Assembly: GCF_024599795.1 (NCBI RefSeq) | Contig: NZ_CP102246.1 | Span: 1,302,001 to 1,366,000 of the forward strand | Origin: Enterobacter cloacae complex sp. R_G8 | GTDB lineage: Bacteria > Pseudomonadota > Gammaproteobacteria > Enterobacterales > Enterobacteriaceae | DNA length: 64,000 bases | Direction: 5' to 3' | In this document: in pieces, positions 56,901 through 64,000 of the stretch | Numbering within the stretch: the stretch's first letter is position 1 | Layout: the number at the start of each line of letters is the position of its first letter | Notes under the pieces: generated by a model | Seen by the model: only the letters and a program-made list of their open reading frames with translations | Told to the model about the DNA's origin: nothing | Database searches by the model: none | Translations under genes and position numbers: made by a program

Positions 56901-59900
56901 TAACGGTTGTCGGAAGCGAGATCGGGCTGGTGCCGGCTGAGTTGGTTGCCGTGGCGGTAAAGGCGTGTGAGCCCTCGCTTAATGCCGGGGTCGTAAAACT
57001 CCAGTTACCGCTGGCATCGGCCACAACCGTACCCATCGACACGCCGTTGTTATACAGCGTGACGGTGGCGTTCGGCTGTGCGGTGCCGCTCAGGGTTGGC
57101 GTGGTGTCATCGGTGGTTTTACCGTTGGTCAGCCCTCCGGTAACGCTACCGACGTTATCGTCAATGTTGGCGATAACCGGAGCGTTCGGAATGTTGGTTG
57201 ATGGCGCAACCACCGAGGCGCTGACGCCAGCGTTACCGGCCTTATCGGTCGCGTAGACCAGCAGCGCTTCACCGTTGGTCTGCGCCGGGGTGAGGGTAGC
57301 GCTAAAGTTGCCGTTACCGTCTGCCGTCGCGGTACCGAGCACCGTGCCGGTACCGCTGGTGATGGTGACGGTGCTGCCCGCTTCCGCGGTACCGGTGACC
57401 TGGGTTCCGTTAGCGATCACCTTCAGGCTGGTCGGTGCACCCGGTGCCGTCAGGTCAACCAGGATTGTGGTCACGGTTGATGGCGCGCTGGTATTGCCCG
57501 CGGCATCGGTGGCGGTGGCGGTGAAGCTGTGCGAACCTTCCGTCAACGTGGTGGTGGTCTGCGCCAGCGTCCAGTTGCCGTTGGCATCGGCGGTGACCGT
57601 GCCCACCAGCGTGGTACCGTCGTAGATACGCACCGTCGCATTGGCTTCGGCGGTACCGCTCAACGCTGGTCGGGTGTCGTTGGTCGGGTTATTGCCCGTC
57701 ACCGGCCCGGTAACGCTGCCCACGTCGTCTACAATCGCGCTGATGACCGGCGCGGCTGGCGCGGTGGCATCCACGTTGATCACATACCCGGTGGTAGGTG
57801 CGCTGGCGTTGCCCGCCGCATCGGTGGCGGTGAACGTCAGGCTGTGCTGACCATCGCTGAGCGCCGGTGACGGAGTAAAGCTCCAGTTACCGCCGGTGGC
57901 GACAACGCTGCCAATCTGCACGCCATTATCGAAGATTTTCACCGTCGCGCCCGCTTCCGCCGTCCCGGTGAGGGTTGGCTGCGCGTCGTTGGTCAATCCG
58001 CCATTGGCGACAGGCGTAGCGGCATTGCCGACATCATCCACAATGCTGCTCAGCACCGGCTGCGCAGGCGGCGTGGTGTCGATGGTCAGGTTGAAGGTTG
58101 CTGACGGCGCGCTGGTGTTACCTGCCGCATCCGTCGCCTGAGCCGTGAAGCTATGTGGACCGGTTGCCAGCGTGGTGGTCAGCAGAATGCTCCAGTTTCC
58201 GCTGGCATCCGCGGTACCGGTGCCCACCAGCGTCGTTCCTTCATAAATATTCACCGTGGCAAACGGCTCGCTGGTACCAACGAGACGCGGAATGGTGTCG
58301 TCGGTGCTTTGTCCGGAGCTGACCGGGCCGGTGATCGTGCCCACGTCATCAACCGCCTGGCTGATAACCGGCGCGTTAGGCGCAGTGGTATCCACCACCA
58401 GCGTAAAGTCAGGCGATGCGGGGCTGACGTTGCCCGCCGCATCGGTGGCCGTGACGGTCCAGGTGTGGCTACCATTCGCCAGCGCGGTGGACGGGGTAAA
58501 GCTCCACGCGCCGCTGCCGTCAGCCTGGGCGGTACCGACCTGCTGGCCGTCCTGATAGACCGTGATGGTCGCGTTGGCCGCGGCTGTGCCGTTAAGGGTT
58601 GGGGTGGTGTCGTCCGTGCTCTGCCCGGAGGAGAGCGGTGTCTGAACGCTGCCCACGTTATCGCTCGCGGTCAAAATGGACGGCGCTGTCGGGGCGGAGG
58701 TATCCACCGTCAGGTTAATCGGTGCCGACGTGCTGCCGGTATTGCCTGCTGCATCGGTGGCGTTGAAGGTAATGGCATGTGGTCCTTCGGTGAGCGCCGT
58801 GCCCGGGGTGAAGGTCCAGTTCCCCTGAGCATTGACGACCGCGGTGCCAATCTCGCTGCCATCGACAATGATGTGCACCGTGGCACCGACTTCGCCCGTG
58901 CCGTTGAAGGTGGGTTTCGTGTCGTTGGTGCTGCTGCCGCTGGTGAGCGTCCCGGTGACCGGACCGACATCGTCAATCACGCTGGTGACTACCGGCGCGG
59001 AAGGACCGGCGGTATCAACCGTGAAGACGAAGACCGGCGAGTTGGCTGAGACGTTACCGGCGGCATCGCTGGCGTTGATGCGAATGTTATAGCTGCCATC
59101 TCCCAGCGCCGGATTAGGGGTAAAGCTCCAGTTGCCGTTGCTGTCTACCGGTGCGGTACCGATCTCCACGCCATTGTTCAGAATGTGGATGGTACTGCCG
59201 ACGGCGCCTGTCCCGCTGAGCGTTGGCGTCGTGTCATTGGTGACCTGGCCGGTGGTGAGGTTACCGACAATCCCGCCCGCCACGTTGTCGCTGACGGTTT
59301 CCAGCACGGGGACCGCTGGCGCCGTGAGGTCAACCACCACGCTCCAGGCGTTTGACGACAGGCTGATGTTACCCTGCGGATCGGTGGCCTTGACGGTGAA
59401 GCTGTGTGGCCCTTCGACGAGGGCGGTCTCAGGCGTAAAGCTCCACGCGCCGGTACCGTCCGCCGTGACGATGCCAATCTGCGTATTGCCATCAAAGATG
59501 GTCACCACGCTGTTCGCTTCCGCCGTACCGGAGAGGGTTGGCGTTGCATCGTTGGTGGTATTGCCGCTGACCACGGTTGTGGCGGTGTTGCCGACATCAT
59601 CGGTGACGTTAACAATCACCGGGGTGGTGGAGCTGGTGTCAACCACGATGGTGAAGCCTGCCGATGGTGCACTCTGGTTGCCCGCCGGATCGGTCTCACG
59701 GATGGTGAGGACGTTATTGCCCTCCGCCAGCGCGGACGGCGTGAAGCTCCAGTTACCCGTCTGGCCGACCACGGTGGTGCCCAGCAGGGTGCCGTTGCTG
59801 TAAATGGAGATGGTATCGCCCGCCGTGCCGCTACCGGTAAGGGTTGGGCGGTTGTCATTGGTGGTCTGCCCGTTTGTCAGTGGGCCGATGCCAGGGCTGA

Positions 59901-62900
59901 CATCATCGATAACCGCGCCAATAACAGGCGCGTCGGGCGCGGTGAGATCAACGGTGACGGTCGCCGCCGGTGAACGTCCGCTGGTTTCGCCATTCAGCGT
60001 GGCGGTGACCTCAAAGGTGTGCGGTCCTTCACCCAGCGGCAGAGCTGGCGTATAGGTCCAGTTGCCGTTTGCATCGGCGGTTACGGTTGGCAGCAGAACC
60101 TGCACACCGTCCTGGTAGACGGTAATTATGCTGCCTGGCTCTGCCGTCCCAACAAGGGTCGGCGTCGTGTCGTTGGTGGTTTTGTCTTTCACATCGCCCG
60201 TGACCGGGGCCGTATCGTCGTTGATGACCGTAATGACGGGCACGTCCGGGAGATTCGGCAGCGTACCAGTGACGGTATAGGAGGCTTCAGGACTGAGATT
60301 ACCTGCGGCATCCGTGGCGGTGATGGTCAGCGCCGCGCCGTCCTGCTGGGCCGGGCTGAGCGCCACGGAGAAGTTGCCGCCTGAGACTACCCCGGTACCG
60401 ATCACGTTACCGCTGGCGTCTTTGACGATAATGGTGGCGCCCTCTTCGCCGGTACCGGTCAGCGGCGTCCCCTGTGCGGCCACGTTGATATTGTCCGGCG
60501 CCGCCGGAAGCACGGTATCCACCGTAACGGCAAGCGGTGCAGAGCTTCCTGAAGCGTTACCCGCCGGGTCGACCGACGAGACGGTAAAGCTGTGTGGGCC
60601 TTCCCCCAGCGTGGTGTCGGCGGTCCAGCTCCAGGTACCGTCCGGCTGGACGGTGACCTGGACTGTGGATGGCGTACCGTCCACGCTGACAATCACGGTG
60701 GTGCCCGGCTCGCCGGTGCCGTTGAGGGTTGGCGTACCGTCGCGGGTGTAGAGCGTCCCGTTGGTGAGCTGGCTGTCTGTAACGCTGTTAATCAGCGGGA
60801 TCTCAGGATCAGTGGTATCGACGGTGACGGTATAGACCGGGCTGAGTGCGCTGACGTTACCCGCTGCGTCAACTGCCGCAACGGTGATGTTCAGCGGGCC
60901 ATCCGTCTGCGTGGGCAGGGTCAAAGACCATTCGCCGTTAACCACTACCACGCGTCCAAGCTCGACGCCGTTGTTGTAGACGATCACCGTTTCACCCGTC
61001 ACACCGGTTCCGCCGACGGTTGGCGTGGTATCGGTAGTAAAACCGCCATTCGGCTCACCGGCGACGGCGCTAATCACCGGGGTATCCGGTGCGAGGGTAT
61101 CGACAGTGATGGTGATCCCCGTAGAAGGGTCAGAGACGTTACCCGCCTCGTCGGTGGCGGTAGCGGTAAATTCGTGGCTGCCCTCGTCAATGGCGCTTTC
61201 AGGACGCCAGCTCCAGTTACCGTTGCCGTCTACCGTGACCGTACCCACGGCGGTTGGCGTGCCGCCATCAACGCTGTCGTAAATGGTAATCACGTCATTC
61301 GGCGTGCCGGTGCCACTCAGTACCGGACGCGGATCGTTGATGGTTTCGCCATCGGCCACCGGGCCGGTTATCTGGCTGACGCTGTCGGTAATCACCGGGA
61401 CCGCTGGCGCAGCCGGTGCGTCGGTGTCGATGGTGATGGTCACCGGCTGGGACGGGGCGCTTTCGTTGCCCGCGCCGTCCTTGTTGGTGACGGTCAGGGT
61501 AATGTCGTAGGTGCCGTTGGGCAGGTCGGTGGAGGGTGTCCAGCTCCAGTTGCCGTCGCCGTCCACCACGGCGTCACCGATTTTGTCGGTGCCGTTGTAA
61601 ATCGTCACCGTATCGCCCGGGTTACCGGTACCGCTCAGCGTCGGCGTGGTATCACGGGTGGTTTCCCCCGGGTTCAGCGACGTAGGTGCTGAGCCATCCG
61701 GGTTAACGGTGATGGCTGGCGTGTCTGGTGTGGCCGGTGCGACGGTATCAATCACCAGCTCGAACGGATCCGAAATCGAGGTATTCCCGGCGGCATCTGT
61801 GGCATGGATCGTCAGCGAATGCGGGCCGTCGGTGAGCGGCGTGGTAGGGGTAAAGCTCCAGCCGCCGCTGCCGTCGAGCGTTGCGGTGCCGAGCAGCGTG
61901 GTGCCGTCATACACGGTGATGACCGTGCCATCCGGGGCGCTGCCCTGAAGTAACGGCTGGGTGTCATCCGTGGTATCGCCGCTGTTGAGCGGGCCTTTAA
62001 CGTCTCCGGCATCGTCGGTGACGGTTGCCAGCGTCGCGACCGGCGGTGGGGTGGTATCAACGGTAAAGGTAAATCCACCGGATATCGGGCTGGTGTTACC
62101 GGCGACGTCGGTGGCGATCGCGGTCAGGGTATGCGTGCCGTCGCCAACCGGTGTGGTGGGCGTAAAGGTCCATGCGCCGCTGTTACCGACTACCGCCGTG
62201 CCGATATCGACGCCATCCAGACGGATGGTGATCGTTGAGCCGGGTTCGCCGGTACCGTTGAGCGTCGGCGTTGCGTCATTAGTGGTTTCGTTGACATCCA
62301 GCGGGCCGGTGCGCCCAGGCACATTATCCACAAGCTGGGTGATGGCGGGCGCATCAGGCGCCGTTCCATCAATGGTAATGGTCCAGGCATTTGATACGTT
62401 ACCGTTGCTTGATGTCGCCGTCAGTACATGGGCACCTTCGGCCAGCGGGGTGGATGGCGTAAAGGTCCACTGGCCGGATGATGGAACAACAACCGTGCCG
62501 AGGACGTCGCCGCCGCTATGGATGGTGATGGTCGAGCCGGGCTCCGCCGTGCCGTTCAGGGTAGGGGTGCGGTCATTGGTGATCCCATTCTGGCTGATGG
62601 GGCCTGTGACGCCGGGTTCATCATCCACCACAGAGAGGATATCCGGTGTCGTGTCCGGTGCGGTGAGGGTCGCCGCTGGACTCTGGTTGCCCGCCGCGTC
62701 AGTGGCTACCACCGAAAGCTGCTCGCCGTTTGTTTGGGCAGGCGAAAGGGTCGCAACAAAGTTACCGTTGCCGTCAGTGGTGGCGCGGCCAATCACGTCG
62801 CCGTTGCTGTTGGTGATGACGATTTTGCTGCCTGGCTCGGCGGTGCCGGTAACCTGGGTTCCCACCGGGTTAATGGCAATAACGGGCAGCGCCGGTGGCG

Positions 62901-64000
62901 TGGTATCCACGGTAAAGTTCACCGGCTGCGATTCTGCGCTCTGGTTACCCGCCGCATCGGTTTGTTTAATGGTGATCGAGTGCGGGCCTTCCGCGAGCGG
63001 GTTGTCTGGCCGGAGGCTCCAGGTGCCGTTGGGCAGTACGGTGGTTTTCCCTATCAGCACGCCGTTGTCATAGACCAGGATTGTGCCGCCAGGCTCTCCT
63101 CGTCCCGCCAGAAGTGGTTCAGAGGAGTCGGTGAACTGGCCAGCGGTAATCGCCCCTTTAATGGCCCCGGTCTCATCGCTCAGTACAATCGCCGTTGGCG
63201 CTGCCGGAGGGGTGAGATCCACGGTGAGGGTGAAGACCGGAGAGGCTGGCCCGGTGTTGCCGGCGGCATCGGTTGCCCGAACGGTAAACTGGTGGGTGCT
63301 TTCACCAAGATTGACCGGTGGGGTGAAGGACCATGTGCCGTTACTGGACACCACCGCAGTGCCAATAGCGACAGAGCCATCGTAAATGGTTACGGTGGAG
63401 CCGGCTTCTGCGGTACCCGAGAGCTGAGGACGCGGATCGTTAGTGCTGCCCCCGCTGTTTACCGTCCCTTTACCGGGGTCAATATCGTCCGTTGCGCTGG
63501 TGATGGTTGGGGCTCCGGGCGCAACCGTATCGACAACAAAACTGACGGCTGCGGATGCCGGGCTGGTATTGCCTGCCGCGTCGGTCGCGGTTGTGGTAAT
63601 GGTGTGGCTGCCGTTGGCAAGATCGGTGGTGGGGGTAAAGCTCCAGCTACCTTTGGCATCTACCTGGGTGGTGCCAATCGGCTTGCCGTTATCGTAAAAG
63701 GTGATGGTGCTGCCTGGCTCGCCGATGCCGCTGAAGGTCGGGCGGGGATCATCGGTACGCTCGCCGTTTTCCAGCGGGCCAGCCTTACTGCCGACATCGT
63801 CATTCACCAGCAGAATATCTGGAGCATCCGGGACGGTGATGTCCGGTGCGGTCACGGTTGTGCCCGGACTGGTATTCCCCGAGGGATCCGTTGCGGTGGC
63901 GGTGATTTGTTCGCCGTTGGTCAGCGGCGTGCCCAGGTCGATGGTGAATTTACCGTCGCTGCCGGTTTTGCCGGTGCCGATGACGTTGCCGTCGGCGTCT
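53947..64000 (-). CDS. bapA: Giant Bap-type biofilm adhesin (5' part outside window)
   Basis: At least 3,350 residues; the frame stays open to the window edge, so the N-terminus is missing. From about 64000 down to 56640 it is about 24 bacterial Ig-like modules (about 20 of ~100 residues and 4 shorter), each with a variant of TPTLSGTAEPGSTVTIY...GNWSFTP...ATDAAGNTS...VDTTAPAAP. The remaining 900 residues hold three composite units, each ending in a VCBS-like strand pair (GQYGTLTINRDGSYTYNL, GEYGTLTIDSSGQYTYTL, GHYGTLAIGADGHYTYTL). The last 110 residues (GDKIDIGDLLVGWNGS, then VTLDNVQTTYDELV) are the type I secretion C-terminus. Organisation matches Salmonella/Enterobacter BapA, a surface protein for biofilm and gut colonisation. 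Confidence 0.95.
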   Translation of the reverse strand, partial: DADGNVIGTGKTGSDGKFTIDLGTPLTNGEQITATATDPSGNTSPGTTVTAPDITVPDAPDILLVNDDVGSKAGPLENGERTDDPRPTFSGIGEPGSTITFYDNGKPIGTTQVDAKGSWSFTPTTDLANGSHTITTTATDAAGNTSPASAAVSFVVDTVAPGAPTITSATDDIDPGKGTVNSGGSTNDPRPQLSGTAEAGSTVTIYDGSVAIGTAVVSSNGTWSFTPPVNLGESTHQFTVRATDAAGNTGPASPVFTLTVDLTPPAAPTAIVLSDETGAIKGAITAGQFTDSSEPLLAGRGEPGGTILVYDNGVLIGKTTVLPNGTWSLRPDNPLAEGPHSITIKQTDAAGNQSAESQPVNFTVDTTPPALPVIAINPVGTQVTGTAEPGSKIVITNSNGDVIGRATTDGNGNFVATLSPAQTNGEQLSVVATDAAGNQSPAATLTAPDTTPDILSVVDDEPGVTGPISQNGITNDRTPTLNGTAEPGSTITIHSGGDVLGTVVVPSSGQWTFTPSTPLAEGAHVLTATSSNGNVSNAWTITIDGTAPDAPAITQLVDNVPGRTGPLDVNETTNDATPTLNGTGEPGSTITIRLDGVDIGTAVVGNSGAWTFTPTTPVGDGTHTLTAIATDVAGNTSPISGGFTFTVDTTPPPVATLATVTDDAGDVKGPLNSGDTTDDTQPLLQGSAPDGTVITVYDGTTLLGTATLDGSGGWSFTPTTPLTDGPHSLTIHATDAAGNTSISDPFELVIDTVAPATPDTPAITVNPDGSAPTSLNPGETTRDTTPTLSGTGNPGDTVTIYNGTDKIGDAVVDGDGNWSWTPSTDLPNGTYDITLTVTNKDGAGNESAPSQPVTITIDTDAPAAPAVPVITDSVSQITGPVADGETINDPRPVLSGTGTPNDVITIYDSVDGGTPTAVGTVTVDGNGNWSWRPESAIDEGSHEFTATATDEAGNVSDPSTGITITVDTLAPDTPVISAVAGEPNGGFTTDTTPTVGGTGVTGETVIVYNNGVELGRVVVVNGEWSLTLPTQTDGPLNITVAAVDAAGNVSALSPVYTVTVDTTDPEIPLINSVTDSQLTNGTLYTRDGTPTLNGTGEPGTTVIVSVDGTPSTVQVTVQPDGTWSWTADTTLGEGPHSFTVSSVDPAGNASGSSAPLAVTVDTVLPAAPDNINVAAQGTPLTGTGEEGATIIVKDASGNVIGTGVVSGGNFSVALSPAQQDGAALTITATDAAGNLSPEASYTVTGTLPNLPDVPVITVINDDTAPVTGDVKDKTTNDTTPTLVGTAEPGSIITVYQDGVQVLLPTVTADANGNWTYTPALPLGEGPHTFEVTATLNGETSGRSPAATVTVDLTAPDAPVIGAVIDDVSPGIGPLTNGQTTNDNRPTLTGSGTAGDTISIYSNGTLLGTTVVGQTGNWSFTPSALAEGNNVLTIRETDPAGNQSAPSAGFTIVVDTSSTTPVIVNVTDDVGNTATTVVSGNTTNDATPTLSGTAEANSVVTIFDGNTQIGIVTADGTGAWSFTPETALVEGPHSFTVKATDPQGNISLSSNAWSVVVDLTAPAVPVLETVSDNVAGGIVGNLTTGQVTNDTTPTLSGTGAVGSTIHILNNGVEIGTAPVDSNGNWSFTPNPALGDGSYNIRINASDAAGNVSANSPVFVFTVDTAGPSAPVVTSVIDDVGPVTGTLTSGSSTNDTKPTFNGTGEVGATVHIIVDGSEIGTAVVNAQGNWTFTPGTALTEGPHAITFNATDAAGNTGSTSAPINLTVDTSAPTAPSILTASDNVGSVQTPLSSGQSTDDTTPTLNGTAAANATITVYQDGQQVGTAQADGSGAWSFTPSTALANGSHTWTVTATDAAGNVSPASPDFTLVVDTTAPNAPVISQAVDDVGTITGPVSSGQSTDDTIPRLVGTSEPFATVNIYEGTTLVGTGTADASGNWSILLTTTLATGPHSFTAQATDAAGNTSAPSATFNLTIDTTPPAQPVLSSIVDDVGNAATPVANGGLTNDAQPTLTGTAEAGATVKIFDNGVQIGSVVATGGNWSFTPSPALSDGQHSLTFTATDAAGNASAPTTGYVINVDATAPAAPVISAIVDDVGSVTGPVTGNNPTNDTRPALSGTAEANATVRIYDGTTLVGTVTADANGNWTLAQTTTTLTEGSHSFTATATDAAGNTSAPSTVTTILVDLTAPGAPTSLKVIANGTQVTGTAEAGSTVTITSGTGTVLGTATADGNGNFSATLTPAQTNGEALLVYATDKAGNAGVSASVVAPSTNIPNAPVIANIDDNVGSVTGGLTNGKTTDDTTPTLSGTAQPNATVTLYNNGVSMGTVVADASGNWSFTTPALSEGSHAFTATATNSAGTSPISLPTTVIVDVTAPTAPAGTFNADGSVLTGTAEAGSTVTIRLADGSTVTTTADSNGAYSYTFLNKQTEGQTLQITATDAAGNTSQPGSVLAPVVPLSASNNVEELELSTTATVTNSQYSDYGFLLVGAVGNVLTLLGNDTAQVEFNVGSGGSADIVVNANATGAVLSLLNTLELVVQRFDSVNGTWTTVVDTGQPQFADLLTLGATGVSLNLTGLADGQYRVLSYNTNLLATGSYTSLDVAVKETSAGTVTGDTSLDGNVILDTDPTAGSDNAPAGTTVSAVTNALGVTTSVNADGTVIQGQYGTLTINRDGSYTYNLTDTSAAVIGRTESFTYTITHNGVSASANLVLSLGAGSVANGIVAVDDAASLTFDTTVQAIDNGTSSQSGFTLVGINLGNTLGLNLLDDMTNPIIYTVEEGTTRTMTIQASVGGVALASVFDLYVYKFNNATQTFEQMRVEPGWLRAPLLGGTSSQLTLNLPGGEYLFLLNTAAGITALTAYTLSVLEDHVYSVSSIGESTTGDVLANDPVPDGTVVTAVNGVAVNSSGTTDIQGEYGTLTIDSSGQYTYTLRNGVGADHISTPDTFVYTITAPNGAKDTGSLNITPTARAMDAVNDVSTEMSVTSVHHTSAYADTTVGSASWTTSLLGTTTGSGSGTFVVDPNTALHSASLHFDVASLLALGGLTVNWTISDANGVIRTGSFSGGSLLGGSIDVPLTGLDLNAGTYTLSYTGSVPGLSVGNITITPSVNGTTYSLTQFDSTSGHTVDGNIFDGTDSAGAMDQLQSVDTRVTITGYDGTTTTLDPYTGSTLVNVTGHYGTLAIGADGHYTYTLNSGVSLSTITSKEVFNYTLTDANGNTDNATLTINMAPQFVSSEHNDVITGTAYGDTLIYQVLNSTAGNATAGNVSSTAGDHWTNFSLAQGDKIDIGDLLVGWNGSASTLGNYLHVTNSNGSTVISIDRDGTGSTYTNTTLVTLDNVQTTYDELVNQQHIVT
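54430..56640 (-). repeat. Three composite VCBS-type units in the adhesin C-terminal region
   Basis: Within bapA the VCBS-like motifs lie near 54435-54490, 55210-55270 and 55968-56025, about 760 bp apart. Each is preceded by a different beta-rich domain of ~150 residues (for example YGFLLVGAVGNVLTLLGND and SGFTLVGINLGNTLGLNLLD, clearly related to one another) and a linker with NVILDTDP/DVLANDP/GNIFDGTD. Confidence 0.75.
56640..64000 (-). repeat. Tandem bacterial Ig-like module array in the adhesin
   Basis: About 24 modules, unit near 300 bp, counted by eye from the xDxxPxLxGT...G(S/A)TVTI core. Sequence between modules is divergent at DNA level (no long identical stretches noticed), indicating an old array under selection, although the shared GCATCGGTGGC-type segments (ATDAAGN) recur throughout. 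Confidence 0.8.

Noticed and set aside
54190..63697. Many long plus-strand open frames opposite the adhesin gene, up to 370 codons
   Set aside because: They arise from the high GC content and repetitive codon pattern of bapA; they show low-complexity valine/serine-rich translations with no domain and repeat with the module period.

Overview
The window is enterobacterial chromosome, most like Enterobacter or a close relative such as Lelliottia or Leclercia. Proteins such as RecA, CsrA, LuxS, MprA, EmrB, NrdF, ProX and YqaE are nearly identical in length and motifs to their E. coli counterparts. The order pncC-recA-recX-alaS-csrA-tRNA(Ser)-tRNA(Arg)x4-yqaB-yqaA-gshA-micA-luxS ... emrB-emrA-mprA ... 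proX-proW-proV-nrdF-nrdE-nrdI-nrdH-ygaM-ygaC-alaE-stpA ... ygaP-yqaE is the E. coli core backbone. The assignment rests on recognised protein families and gene order, not on a database search.

1-10500: end of a metal-binding ABC lipoprotein-type gene, then DNA repair (SOS-controlled recA, recX), translation and RNA control (alaS, csrA), five tRNA genes, yqaBA, glutathione synthesis (gshA), the antisense-oriented sRNA micA and luxS. 10500-13100: an AraC regulator convergent with a second-type 2-isopropylmalate synthase, an insertion relative to E. coli. 13100-29130: the emrAB/mprA efflux locus, an intact ygaY-type MFS gene, the osmoprotectant operon proVWX, the class Ib ribonucleotide reductase operon nrdHIEF with paired NrdR-like boxes, then ygaM, ygaC, alaE, stpA, a small DUF2158-like gene, ygaP and yqaE.

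29130-38000 is an accessory catabolic block matching the E. coli yah cluster: a LysR regulator (yahB), an ankyrin protein (yahD), and a tightly coupled operon of yahF (FdrA family), yahG (DUF1116), an NCS2-like permease, a carbamate kinase (yahI) and a Tat-exported amidohydrolase (yahJ). By analogy with oxamate transcarbamylase (FdrA/YlbE/YlbF), it should cleave a carbamoylated compound to carbamoyl phosphate and make ATP from it. It differs from the textbook layout in having no yahE/ylbF-type gene and in carrying a permease between yahG and yahI. This is the best candidate in the window for a poorly described system.

38000-43200 holds a second catabolic block: a LysR regulator divergent from an operon of ACS-type MFS transporter, SDR dehydrogenase and a split transketolase, substrate unknown. 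43200-49090 is a mosaic of single genes (methyltransferase, small SDR with divergent LysR, PLP aminotransferase, NTF2-like protein with divergent AraC, an unrecognised 145-aa gene) with two likely decayed fragments, HigA-like and Ash/Icd-like.

49090-64000 is a Bap-type adhesin locus read on the minus strand: a giant repetitive adhesin (at least 3,350 residues, N-terminus outside the window) followed by its own type I secretion system (outer-membrane factor, ABC exporter, HlyD adaptor). A strong hairpin separates the adhesin from its export genes. A dispersed palindromic repeat of about 33 bp occurs at four intergenic sites, and two classical REP-like palindromes occur elsewhere.
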